Below, piece by piece: positions 8,108 through 16,264 of a stretch of 16,644 bases of DNA. Under the pieces are notes generated by a model, which was not told the origin of the DNA, made no database searches, and saw nothing but the letters and a program-made list of their open reading frames with translations. The stretch's first letter is position 1. Each line of letters opens with the position of its first letter. The stretch is taken from NCBI GenBank assembly GCA_903854805.1, contig CAINXK010000132.1:1-16644 (forward strand). The letters run 5' to 3'. A program made the translations under genes and the position numbers. This DNA comes from an uncultured Anaerolineae bacterium. GTDB taxonomy: Bacteria; Chloroflexota; Anaerolineae; Anaerolineales; Villigracilaceae.

Positions 8108-11100
8108 ATGCAGAAAGAATTATTTGTCGGGAATAGCGTTCTCCATACTTCGGATATTGGCGGTGTCACAGGAGAATACGTCTCCATACTTGGGGATGAG
8201 TTTTACCGCATCGGTCATTATGACCGGATGCAACCATTCTTTATGAGTATCGTAAGCAATTCAGATCATTGGATGTTTATATCCAGTACTGGTGGTCTTT
8301 CTGCAGGTCGATCAAACGCAGAGTCAGCCATCTTTCCCTATTACACTGACGATAAAATCACCGAAAACCATCCCAACACAGGCTCAGTTTCCATCTTCCA
8401 AATCAAACGCGGGCAAAAAACCTATTTATGGGAACCGTTTTCTAGCCGTTTCGAAAACCTGTACCAAATCGAACGTAATATTTACAAAAATATACTGGGC
8501 AATCAGCTGATATTTGAAGAAATTAACTACGACCTGCATCTCATGTTCAGAACCATTTGGCGAACCAGCGAAAAATTCGGTTTTGCCAAAACAAGCTGGA
8601 TAATAAATACCGCAAATTCAGAATGTAACCTGGAAATCATTGACGGTTTACAAAATATCTTACCCTACGGCGCCACCACTGCGCTGCAAACCGCCTTTAG
8701 TAATTTACTAAATGCATATAAACGCGCTGAACTAGAACCAGTAACCGGATTGGGCATTTTTTCGCTTAGCTCAACCTTGACCGATCTCGCCGAACCCAGT
8801 GAGTCGTTGAAAGCCACGGTTGCCTGGCAATATGGATTGGAAAATCCCTATTACTTATTATCCACCCAGCAATTGGATTCCTTTCGAAGCGGGGCTGACC
8901 TCACCCCAGAACTTGACATCCGTGGAAGTCGTGGTGCCTACCTGGTCAATGCCAGCTTTGGTGTTGCAGCGGGGAAAGAAAAAGAATGGACCATCGTTTC
9001 TGATGTTAATCAAGACGGTAATAGCATCGCAAAACTTCTGATCCAACTGGAACAAAATTCGGGAAACCTTTTTTCTGAGCTTAAACATGATATTGAGCTA
9101 GGCAGCGCTGACCTGCGGCGCATTGTCGCCAGTGCTGACGGATTACAGGTCTCTAAAGATCGCCTGAGTACAGCTCACCATTTTTCAAACGTATTATTTA
9201 ATTGCATGCGTGGGGGTATTTTTGCTGAAAATTACTTGATTCAAAAAAACGATTTTCTGGATTTCATCAAAACCCGCAACCAGGCTGCACTGCTGAATTA
9301 CCCGGAATTCTTTGCAGCCTTGCCCGAAACATTTAACTCTTCCGAACTGATTTCTCGCGCCGCAACCATCCAGGCAGCAGCCGATATTCGCCGTCTTTGC
9401 TTCGAATACCTGCCACTCACCTTTAGCCGGCGTCATGGCGACCCCAGCCGTCCATGGAACAAATTCTCGATCAACCTTAGAAAACCGGACGGCTCACGCC
9501 GCCTGGATTATCAAGGTAATTGGCGTGATATTTTTCAGAACTGGGAACCACTGGCCTGGTCATACCCAGAATTTATTGAGGCAATGGTCTGCAAATTTCT
9601 GAATGCCACAACTGCTGATGGCTATAATCCATACCGCGTCACTCGCGACGGTGTCGAATGGGAAGCCCCAACTCCTAACGATCCGTGGGCAAACATCGGG
9701 TACTGGGGTGATCATCAAATTGTTTATCTGGAGAGTCTGCTCGAAATTTCCCACAGGTTTCATCCTGGTCGATTAGAAGAATTGCTTGGAGAAAAAATAT
9801 TTAGCCATGCAAATGTGCCCTATCACATCAAACCATATGCTGACCTGCTCATTGATCCGTTTGCCACGATTATCTTTGACCGGCAGTGCGATGACCTGGT
9901 CAAGAGTCGCATCAAAAGCCTTGGCACGGATGGCAGACTATTATTAAACTCGGACGGTCAGGTTTTTCACGTAACCTTGCTGGAAAAATTAATGACGCTT
10001 TTGCTGGCCAAACTGGCTAACTTTGTACCCGATGGTGGTATTTGGATGAACACCCAGCGACCAGAATGGAATGATGCCAATAACGCCCTGGTCGGTAAAG
10101 GACTGTCAATGGTTACCCTGGGTTATCTCCGGCGCTTTATGGTCTTCACCAGACAACTCTTGCTCGAAAACCACAATTCAGCGTTCATGGTTACCGCAGA
10201 AATTGCAGATTTTTTCTCCAGCATAGCTTCGATTCTCCAGAATTATTCAAGTTTACTGCACGCTAATTCTGGCTTTGAACCCGACACTCGCCGGCAGGTC
10301 ATGGATGCACTTGGCCAGGCTGGCAGTACATATCGGACGAATTATTATCAAAACGGTTTTTCTGATAAATACAAAACTTTGCAGAAAGCGGAGCTCTCGG
10401 ATTTTCTAAGTCTATCCCTCGAGTATATCGAGCAGTCTCTCAAAAATAATCAGCGCCCAGATAAGCTTTTTCATTCGTACAACATTCTTCAACTCAAAGA
10501 TCGCGAAGCCAGCATCAAGCACCTGGATCCAATGCTTGAAGGACAGGTTTCAATTCTTGGGTCAGGATTACTTTCCAGCGCTGAAGCCTTAAGCGTCCTG
10601 GATAATCTCAGAAATTCAGCGCTTTTCCGGCAGGACCAGCTTAGCTACACTCTTTATCCGGATCGCAACCTACCCGGGTTCATTCAGAAAAACCTCATCG
10701 AAAAAGAAAAGATTCTCGGATCCAAACTGATCGAAAAATTGATCGACCAAAAGGATCAAAGATTAATCAGCCAGGATCTGAAAGGAAATTATCATTTCAA
10801 TGGCACCTTCAAGAATGCCCGGGATGTAAAAGCTGCCCTCAGTGATTTGCGGAAATCCGAAACTTACCAGGAATTGGTTGACTCTGAAACCGAATTTATA
10901 CTGGAGCTGTTTGAAGGTTTGTTCAAACACGATGCATTTACCGGACGATCGGGTACTTTTTTTGCTTACGAAGGGTTGGGCAGCATTTACTGGCACATGG
11001 TCTCCAAGCTTATGTTAGCCGTGCAGGAGAATTTTTTCCATGCGGTAGAAATACAAGCGCCAACTGAAACCACCCAGCAGCTTTCCAAATACTATTATGA

Positions 11101-11581
11101 AATTCGATCAGGCCTGGGCTTTAACAAATCGCCAGATATTTACGGCGCATTTCCCACCGACCCATACTCACACACACCTGCCGGTCAGGGTGCCAAACAG
11201 CCAGGGTTGACAGGCCAGGTGAAAGAAGAAATATTAACTCGTCTGCGAGAGCTTGGGATATTTGTTAATAATGGACAGATTTTCTTTAATCCAATCTTAT
11301 TGCGACCATCGGAATTGTTAGTCCAGCCTGAAATATTTACCTACATAGCGGTAAATGGACTTTCAAATGAAATTGAGCTTCTCCCAGGCTCTTGCGCTTG
11401 TACGCTTTGCCAGGTACCCATGGTTATCCAATCGGGTGCAGATCAGCAGCTGAAGATCATATTTTCGGATAACAGTTTTGAAGAGTTTTCAGGCAACAAC
11501 CTTGACGTTGAAACTTCAAAACACATATTCGAACGAGATAATCATATCAAGCAAATTACATTTACTACTTTGATGAGGTAA
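8108..11581 (+). CDS. large GH94-like protein, probable oligosaccharide phosphorylase of uncertain family
   Basis: A 1157-residue cytoplasmic protein of the size seen for oligoglucan phosphorylases (GH94 beta-1,2-oligoglucan, GH149 and GH161 beta-1,3-oligoglucan enzymes). Its N-terminal part has ISSTGGLSAGRSNAES, which parallels the TAGG or HTGG block of the two GH94 neighbours. About residues 1-350 look like a beta-rich sandwich domain. The helical middle has GNWRDIFQNWEP, then PNDPWANIGYWGDHQIVYLE (Asp535, His536), like the DDHLW block of GH94. RPEWNDANNALVG places Asp656 where GH94 has its general acid. Near the C-terminus are YEGLGSIYWHMVSKL (954-968), PYSHTP (1019-1024) and QPGLTGQVKEE (1031-1041), in the place of the GH94 SGTA loop. 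Overall similarity to the neighbours is too low to name a family. An alternative is a non-catalytic or hydrolytic relative. GH1 follows after three bases. Confidence 0.75.
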   Translation: MQKELFVGNSVLHTSDIGGVTGEYVSILGDEFYRIGHYDRMQPFFMSIVSNSDHWMFISSTGGLSAGRSNAESAIFPYYTDDKITENHPNTGSVSIFQIKRGQKTYLWEPFSSRFENLYQIERNIYKNILGNQLIFEEINYDLHLMFRTIWRTSEKFGFAKTSWIINTANSECNLEIIDGLQNILPYGATTALQTAFSNLLNAYKRAELEPVTGLGIFSLSSTLTDLAEPSESLKATVAWQYGLENPYYLLSTQQLDSFRSGADLTPELDIRGSRGAYLVNASFGVAAGKEKEWTIVSDVNQDGNSIAKLLIQLEQNSGNLFSELKHDIELGSADLRRIVASADGLQVSKDRLSTAHHFSNVLFNCMRGGIFAENYLIQKNDFLDFIKTRNQAALLNYPEFFAALPETFNSSELISRAATIQAAADIRRLCFEYLPLTFSRRHGDPSRPWNKFSINLRKPDGSRRLDYQGNWRDIFQNWEPLAWSYPEFIEAMVCKFLNATTADGYNPYRVTRDGVEWEAPTPNDPWANIGYWGDHQIVYLESLLEISHRFHPGRLEELLGEKIFSHANVPYHIKPYADLLIDPFATIIFDRQCDDLVKSRIKSLGTDGRLLLNSDGQVFHVTLLEKLMTLLLAKLANFVPDGGIWMNTQRPEWNDANNALVGKGLSMVTLGYLRRFMVFTRQLLLENHNSAFMVTAEIADFFSSIASILQNYSSLLHANSGFEPDTRRQVMDALGQAGSTYRTNYYQNGFSDKYKTLQKAELSDFLSLSLEYIEQSLKNNQRPDKLFHSYNILQLKDREASIKHLDPMLEGQVSILGSGLLSSAEALSVLDNLRNSALFRQDQLSYTLYPDRNLPGFIQKNLIEKEKILGSKLIEKLIDQKDQRLISQDLKGNYHFNGTFKNARDVKAALSDLRKSETYQELVDSETEFILELFEGLFKHDAFTGRSGTFFAYEGLGSIYWHMVSKLMLAVQENFFHAVEIQAPTETTQQLSKYYYEIRSGLGFNKSPDIYGAFPTDPYSHTPAGQGAKQPGLTGQVKEEILTRLRELGIFVNNGQIFFNPILLRPSELLVQPEIFTYIAVNGLSNEIELLPGSCACTLCQVPMVIQSGADQQLKIIFSDNSFEEFSGNNLDVETSKHIFERDNHIKQITFTTLMR
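11575..11579 (+). promoter_or_regulatory. ribosome binding site of GH1 gene
   Basis: GAGGT lies inside the last codons of the 1157-residue gene, five bases before the GH1 ATG at 11585. The site and the three-base gap indicate translational coupling of the two genes. Confidence 0.65.
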
Positions 11582-11584
11582 AAC

Positions 11585-12955
11585 ATGAAATCGAATGAAG
11601 CATTAAATTTTCCTGAAAAATTCACATGGGGTGCCGCAACCGCATCCTACCAAATCGAAGGTGCCTGGAATCTAGACAACAAGGGCGAATCAACTTGGGA
11701 TCGCTTTACGCACACGCCAGGCAAAATCCACGCAGGCGATACAGGCGATATCGCCTGCGATCATTACCACCTCTGGAAGGATGACGTTGCCATGATGAAG
11801 AAGCTCGGCCTCCAGGCTTACCGATTCTCCATCAGCTGGCCTCGAATTTACCCCAATGGCCGCGGAATGATCAATCAGGCTGGTCTGGATTTCTATAGTC
11901 GCCTGGTAGATGAGTTATCAAACGCCGGGATTACCCCTTTCATAACCCTGGAACATTGGGATATACCCCAGGCATTGGAAGCTGAAGGTGGTTGGGCTGT
12001 CCGCCCAACGGCAGAAGCCTTTGTCGAATACGCCGATACGTTATCTCGAACCCTGGGGGATCGCTGCAAACACTGGATCACCCATAACGAGCCTGCGGTT
12101 GTTTCCTGGATGGGCTATTCAATGGGTATCCACGCCCCAGGGACAAAAGATTACGCACTGGGTATTCGCGCATCTCACCACCTGCTGCTATCCCATGGTT
12201 GGGCTGTGCCCATTATTCATAGCCATAGCCCCGGATCAGAAGTGGGCATAACCTTGAATGCCGCCTGGACAGTGCCAGCTTCTAACAGCGCTGCCGATCG
12301 GAACGCAACCCGTCAAGGCGATGGAATGTGGACACGCTGGTACTTCGATCCGCTCTATGGGCGGGGTTATCCGGCTGATATCTGCGCCGATTTTGAAAAG
12401 ATGGGAGCATTGCCCAACGGTTTGGATTTTGTTCAGCCCGGTGACATGGACATTATTTCAGTACCAACCGATTTTATCGGCATAAATTATTATTCCCGCC
12501 ATGTGGTACGTGCTGGTGAGCCCGGGAATGAACCACAAACTGTCTTTCCGGCAGAGAAAAACCTTGAAAACTATACAGATGTCGATTGGGAAAACTACCC
12601 GGATGGATTGTTTGGCCTGCTATCAAAGGCGTATTTCAATTACTTGCCTCAAAAAATATACATCACAGAAAATGGCGCCAGCTATGCCGATGGTCCAGAT
12701 GCAAATGGACGTATTGCCGACAACCATCGGCTAAATTATATCAAGCAGCATTTGATCGCAACCCAGCGAGCAATCCGGGCCGGCATTCCAGTGGCGGGCT
12801 ACTTCGCCTGGTCTTTGATGGATAACTTCGAATGGGCAAAAGGTTACGAAAAGCGCTTCGGAATAGTCTGGGTGGATTATGAAACCCAACAGCGCATCAT
12901 CAAAGACAGCGCACTTTGGTACGCAAACGTCATTCGCACAAATGCAATTGACTGA
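11585..12955 (+). CDS. GH1 beta-glucosidase
   Basis: Retaining family 1 glycosidase of 456 residues, the usual single-barrel length, expected to hydrolyse cellobiose, other beta-glucosides or beta-galactosides in the cytoplasm. The N-terminal FPEKFTWGAATASYQIEGAW signature is intact. The acid/base is Glu169 in WITHNEP and the nucleophile is Glu362 in IYITENGA. YFAWSLMDNFEWAKGYEKRFG supplies the C-terminal substrate-binding Trp and Glu residues. Minor departures are THNEP rather than the commoner TLNEP or TFNEP, and LEHWDIPQAL where most members have a Tyr or His before HWD. There is no signal peptide. It is the last gene of the sugar cluster and ends about 40 bases before a strong hairpin. 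Substrate specificity cannot be decided from the sequence; beta-glucosidase is the conventional call. Confidence 0.95.
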   Translation: MKSNEALNFPEKFTWGAATASYQIEGAWNLDNKGESTWDRFTHTPGKIHAGDTGDIACDHYHLWKDDVAMMKKLGLQAYRFSISWPRIYPNGRGMINQAGLDFYSRLVDELSNAGITPFITLEHWDIPQALEAEGGWAVRPTAEAFVEYADTLSRTLGDRCKHWITHNEPAVVSWMGYSMGIHAPGTKDYALGIRASHHLLLSHGWAVPIIHSHSPGSEVGITLNAAWTVPASNSAADRNATRQGDGMWTRWYFDPLYGRGYPADICADFEKMGALPNGLDFVQPGDMDIISVPTDFIGINYYSRHVVRAGEPGNEPQTVFPAEKNLENYTDVDWENYPDGLFGLLSKAYFNYLPQKIYITENGASYADGPDANGRIADNHRLNYIKQHLIATQRAIRAGIPVAGYFAWSLMDNFEWAKGYEKRFGIVWVDYETQQRIIKDSALWYANVIRTNAID

Positions 12956-12994
12956 ACGTCAAGTATCCACGAAGCGATTACCAGACAAACATTA

Positions 12995-13042
12995 AACGGC
13001 CCGGGAATGGATCCGATGGACTGGATCCGTTCCCGGGCCGTT
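12995..13042. terminator. bidirectional hairpin between GH1 and prfB
   Basis: Two 20-base arms (12995-13014 and 13023-13042) pair with a single T/G mismatch, which is a wobble in RNA, around an 8-base loop. The arms are centred on CGGCCCGGGAA and GGATCC. It lies between the convergent stop codons of GH1 (12955) and prfB (13058), the expected place for a shared terminator. Neither side has a real T-tract, so it may act as an RNA end stabiliser or rely on another factor. Confidence 0.65.
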
Positions 13043-13057
13043 AGTGAAATATAATCT

Positions 13058-14144
13058 TTATCCCTTTGCCTGGCGCAGAAAGGCTTCCATAAATCCATTT
13101 AATGTGCCATCCAAAACAGACTGCGTATTGCCGACTTCATGGTCAGTACGGTGATCTTTGACAAGTTGATAGGGGTGCAAGACATAGGAACGGATCTGGC
13201 TACCCCATTCCGCCTTGGTGTAATCGCCTTTCAACACTGAAATTTCTGCTTCCTGCTTGGCATGTTGGATCTGAAGCAAGCGTGCCCGCAAAACCTGCAT
13301 CGCTGCTTCCTTGTTCTGCATTTGAGAACGTTCATTCTGGCAGGTCACAACAATCCCTGTCGGCAAGTGAGTTAGCCGAATAGCGGTAGAATTTTTTTGA
13401 ACATTTTGGCCACCGGCACCCGATGAGCGAAAAACATCAATTTTTATATCATTTGGATCAACTGGAACTTCCGGACTGTCCATGGCAACTTGCGGAAGAA
13501 CCTCTACAAGCGCAAAAGAAGTATGCCGGCGATGAGCAGCATCGAAAGGAGAAAGACGAACCAGGCGGTGCACGCCCATTTCTGAGCGCAAATAACCATA
13601 AACATAATTACCGCCGATCGCGATCGTTACAGATTTGATCCCAGCTTCTTCACCAGGGGTCATATCGATAATCTCGGCTGAAAATTTTTGAGACTCTGCC
13701 CAACGCAAATACATCCTCTCGATCATCTCAGCCCAATCCTGGCTATCAGTTCCACCCGCACCAGCATGGATAGCCAGGATGGCATCGCCGCTATCATACG
13801 GCCCTGAAAGCATAGCTGTGAAAGAGCGTTTTTCCAGTTCTGTCTCAATGGTTTTTATTTCAGCTTCGATATCAGCGAACAGACTTTCATCCTTCATGTC
13901 GGCTAATTCGCGCACATCACGAATACGCTGCTGAAAGGTATGCCAATCTTCCAGCTCGTCGCGAAGGGTGGCGGCTGTTTTGCTTATTTTCTGGGCTCGC
14001 TGAGGGTCATCCCAAAAATCAATGGCCGCGATTTGTGTATCTAGTTCAGAAAGTTGTTTTTCCTTTGAAAGTAAGTCAAAGCCGCACCATTAATTGCGAA
14101 GTCAGCTCCCCAGCTTGCCGCAGTCGGTCGATCAAATCCTGCAT
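13058..14144 (-). CDS. prfB: peptide chain release factor 2, with programmed +1 frameshift
   Basis: Class I release factor that reads UAA and UGA and triggers peptidyl-tRNA hydrolysis in the ribosome. The reading frame starts at ATG 14144-14142 behind GGAGG (14153-14149). It runs MQDLIDRLRQAGELTSQLMVRL to an in-frame TGA (14078-14076) and continues in the +1 frame as DLLSKEKQLSELD to the stop at 13060-13058. The joined product is 361 residues, close to the usual 365. The SPF codon-recognition motif is at residues 198-200, and the catalytic GGQ (SGAGGQNVQKN) is at 244-246. The unframeshifted frame alone would lack about 76 N-terminal residues and have only a GTG start at 13915. The gene lies 19 bases downstream of ftsY. 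Regulation is autogenous: low RF2 activity favours the shift. It is not a pseudogene. Confidence 0.96.
14075..14088 (-). promoter_or_regulatory. prfB +1 recoding site
   Basis: On the - strand the mRNA reads GGUG, CGG, then CUU UGA C. CUU UGA C is the classical RF2 slippery site: tRNA-Leu slips from CUU onto UUU and the next codon becomes GAC. The GGUG (14088-14085) three bases before CUU could pair with the end of the anti-Shine-Dalgarno and stimulate slippage. It is weaker than the AGGGGG of Escherichia coli. The Leu codon is residue 22, near the Escherichia coli position of 25. Confidence 0.93.
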
Positions 14145-14148
14145 GTTG

Positions 14149-14153
14149 CCTCC
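14149..14153 (-). promoter_or_regulatory. prfB ribosome binding site
   Basis: GGAGG four bases before the ATG at 14144 on the - strand. It supports this start over the internal GTG at 13915, and places initiation just after the ftsY stop. Confidence 0.75.
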
Positions 14154-14163
14154 ATCATATTTT

Positions 14164-15072
14164 TCAGCCTAAAATCCCATCTACAAAAGCATCCGGGTCA
14201 AAAAGAGTCAGATCATCCGACTTTTCACCCAGGCCGGCAAACAAAATCGGTAATCCCAGTTCGCGTTGGATCGCAAAAGCCATTCCACCACGCGCAGATG
14301 AATCGAGTTTTGAAAGTATTACACCGTTTACATGCACAGCCTGCTTAAAGGCTTTGGCCTGCTGTAAAGCATTTTGACCAGTCGTCGCATCCAACACCAA
14401 CCAAACCGCATGTGGTGCGCCATCCAAAGCCTTGCCCACGACCCGGTTGACTTTTTTTAATTCTTCCATCAAATTAAACCTTGTATGCAGGCGGCCAGCG
14501 GTATCAATCATGATCAAGTCAATATTTCGAGCGAGGCCAGCCTGAACTGCTGTAAATGCGACAGCCCCAGGATCAGATTCGGGCGCGCCAGATATTACCT
14601 CGATATTCAACCGCTCACCCCAGACTTGCAGTTGATCTACAGCAGCTGCTCTGAAAGTATCTGCAGCCCCAAATAAAACGGACTTGCCTTCTTGTTTAAA
14701 GCGTTGGCCCAATTTTGCGGCTGTGGTCGTCTTGCCTGACCCATTTACGCCCACCAACAAGATGACAGCCGGTTTCGCATCAAACCGAATCAATGGTACA
14801 GAAGCAGATAACCTCGATCGAAGCTCCGCCTTGAGTACTGATTGAAGTTCGGCTGCCCGGGTCAGGCCATCACGTTTTACAGCCTCCTTCAGGGCGATCA
14901 AAACAGACTGGGTCGTTTCCAATCCCAGGTCAGCCTGGATAAGCAATGATTCTAAATCATCCCAGGTATCAGCATTGATTTCAGTTGCGCCAAGCAAACC
15001 AGCCAATCGCCCAAAAGCGGCTTTGGATGTTCGAGCAAGACCTGTCTTCCAGCGTGAGAAAAATTCTGCCAT
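14164..15072 (-). CDS. ftsY: signal recognition particle receptor FtsY
   Basis: SRP-type GTPase that docks ribosome-nascent chain-SRP complexes at the inner membrane for co-translational insertion. With the ATG at 15072 it has 302 residues: a helical N domain (about 1-95) and the NG GTPase core. Motifs, in ATG numbering, are GVNGSGKTTTAAKL (108-121), DTFRAAAVDQ (138-147), DTAGR (190-194) and SKLDSSARGGM (254-264, usually TKLDGTAKGG), and the C-terminal GLGEKSDDLTLFDPDAFVDGIL. It lacks the long acidic A domain of enterobacterial FtsY, as in many other phyla. A TTG three codons upstream (15081) is a possible longer start. It is rejected because an extended -10 element overlaps it so closely that the transcript would begin after it. 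prfB follows after 19 bases, so the pair forms an operon. Confidence 0.96.
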   Translation of the reverse strand: MAEFFSRWKTGLARTSKAAFGRLAGLLGATEINADTWDDLESLLIQADLGLETTQSVLIALKEAVKRDGLTRAAELQSVLKAELRSRLSASVPLIRFDAKPAVILLVGVNGSGKTTTAAKLGQRFKQEGKSVLFGAADTFRAAAVDQLQVWGERLNIEVISGAPESDPGAVAFTAVQAGLARNIDLIMIDTAGRLHTRFNLMEELKKVNRVVGKALDGAPHAVWLVLDATTGQNALQQAKAFKQAVHVNGVILSKLDSSARGGMAFAIQRELGLPILFAGLGEKSDDLTLFDPDAFVDGILG

Positions 15073-15082
15073 AGCGGCCAAG

Positions 15083-15091
15083 ATTATAACA
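15083..15091 (-). promoter_or_regulatory. extended -10 promoter of ftsY-prfB
   Basis: The - strand carries TGTTATAAT, a perfect -10 with the TG extension (-10 hexamer 15088-15083), and no recognisable -35. Transcription would begin near 15076, leaving only a few bases before the ftsY ATG at 15072, where no Shine-Dalgarno is present. The transcript would be leaderless or nearly so. Confidence 0.45.
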
Positions 15092-15100
15092 TGCTGTTTG

Positions 15101-15109
15101 TGTTATACT
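15101..15109 (+). promoter_or_regulatory. possible extended -10 promoter toward trxA
   Basis: TGTTATACT on the + strand matches an extended -10. It faces away from the ftsY element and overlaps its upstream region. It would leave a leader of about 150 bases before trxA. The rest of 15110-15268 is AT-rich, with no hairpin or other promoter that I can defend. Confidence 0.3.
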
Positions 15110-15268
15110 CGCCCAAGTTGCGAAAACCAGACAAAAATAATTAGAAAGTAACTTTTTCGACTTCTGCGCATCAAATAAAAATACTATTGTGCTGGCTATT
15201 TTTCATAAAACAATAATGAAAATGCCACGAACTTAACGATCAATCATTCAGAAAAAAGGAAAATTAAT

Positions 15269-15613
15269 ATGTTAGACACTCCCTTACACGTCACAGACGA
15301 CGCATTTGAACAGACAGTATTAAAATCAACCACACCAGTGATTGTCGATTTTTGGGCCCCCTGGTGCGGTCCTTGCAAGATGGTCGCGCCAATCCTTGAT
15401 AAATTAGCCGTAGAATATGCAGGTAAGGTCATCATCGCCAAGGTTAACACCGACGAAAATTCGGAATGGGCCCAAAAATATGGTGTGCAGGGAATTCCGA
15501 CCATGCTTTTCATTGCTGATGGTAAAATTGTACATCGTCAGGTTGGCATGCTCCCCGAAAGAATGTTGAAGGAAGCAGTCGCCCAGTTTTTGGAAGTTGC
15601 CGGGAAGAACTAA
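15269..15613 (+). CDS. trxA: thioredoxin
   Basis: Cytoplasmic dithiol-disulfide oxidoreductase that reduces protein disulfides, itself reduced by thioredoxin reductase. The 114-residue protein has the single thioredoxin fold, with the active site FWAPWCGPCK (Cys33, Cys36), the buried-Asp strand PVIVDFW, the cis-proline in GIPT (Pro77) and the C-terminal helix MLKEAVAQFLE. AAAAGGA precedes the ATG with suitable spacing. There is no signal peptide, so it is a cytoplasmic form rather than an envelope one. A palindromic terminator follows directly, so the gene appears to be a single-gene transcript or the end of one. Confidence 0.97.
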   Translation: MLDTPLHVTDDAFEQTVLKSTTPVIVDFWAPWCGPCKMVAPILDKLAVEYAGKVIIAKVNTDENSEWAQKYGVQGIPTMLFIADGKIVHRQVGMLPERMLKEAVAQFLEVAGKN

Positions 15614-15618
15614 AATCA

Positions 15619-15648
15619 AGTCCCGCAGAATTCTGCGGGACTTTCCTT
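15619..15648 (+). terminator. intrinsic terminator of trxA
   Basis: AGTCCCGCAGAA and its exact complement TTCTGCGGGACT (15619-15642) form a perfect 24-base palindrome, giving a stem of 10 bp with an AATT loop. It is followed by TTCCTT. It starts six bases after the trxA stop. Confidence 0.85.
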
Positions 15649-15667
15649 GTAAAGGATAATAGATCGC

Positions 15668-16264
15668 ATGAAACGAATTGCCATAATAGTCGCTATTTCG
15701 ATGCTGATTACAGCCTGTGGCCCAACCCCAGTGAGTATCCCGACACCGGATATTCAGGCGACGACCGCCGCCATCGTAAGCCAAATGATCAAAACTACAC
15801 AAGAAGCGCAGTTGAGCGCAACACTTGCGCCTACCAACACATCGCTTCCGACCGCTACCATGACCGATCCTCCGCCGGACACCCCGACACCTGAACAGGT
15901 TGTGGCGACGATTACAGCAAGCGTTGACCCATTGATGGGTTTGGCGACTTCCACACCCTGGTTTGGAACGCTATCTCCTGGAAATACCGAAGGCTTGCCA
16001 ACCGGGTTCCTGCGCATCGAAAACAATACTGGTGTAAAAGAAATTATTGTCACCCTTACCGGCGTTACCTTAAAGCGTGACCAGCCAGTCTATTACGCTT
16101 ACAAGGTTAATGGAGCGCTTGTCCTCACCATTTTATGGGCCCGTTATCAATACGTGGTACAGGTCCCGAATAAGAGGGTTTTTACAGGTAGCTTCAGCCA
16201 GGCGAGTAAAGATAAAACAATTTTGCGGGTTAACCCTACTGTTGTTAACATCATTGGACCCTAG
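15668..16264 (+). CDS. small lipoprotein with Thr/Pro-rich linker
   Basis: A 198-residue predicted lipoprotein of unknown function. The N-terminus has Lys-Arg, a hydrophobic stretch and a lipobox ITAC with the lipid-bearing Cys17, so it should be anchored on the outer face of the cytoplasmic membrane. Residues about 18-110 are low-complexity and rich in Thr, Ala and Pro (PTNTSLPTATMTDPPPDTPTP), typical of an extended surface linker. The C-terminal part (GFLRIENNTGVKEIIVTLTG onward, about 115-198) is rich in alternating hydrophobic residues and probably forms a small beta domain. It matches no family I can name. AAAGGA lies 11 bases before the ATG, a somewhat long spacing. A terminator separates it from trxA, so a separate or read-through transcript is needed. 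Confidence 0.8.
   Translation: MKRIAIIVAISMLITACGPTPVSIPTPDIQATTAAIVSQMIKTTQEAQLSATLAPTNTSLPTATMTDPPPDTPTPEQVVATITASVDPLMGLATSTPWFGTLSPGNTEGLPTGFLRIENNTGVKEIIVTLTGVTLKRDQPVYYAYKVNGALVLTILWARYQYVVQVPNKRVFTGSFSQASKDKTILRVNPTVVNIIGP

Noticed and set aside
13058..13915. prfB as a truncated or broken gene with a GTG start
   Set aside because: The missing N-terminus is found upstream in the other frame, joined exactly at the classical CTT-TGA-C recoding site, giving a 361-residue RF2 with a good ribosome binding site.
15073..15081. TTG start adding three residues to FtsY
   Set aside because: It lies one base from the -10 element, has no Shine-Dalgarno, and the ATG at 15072 is the natural start.
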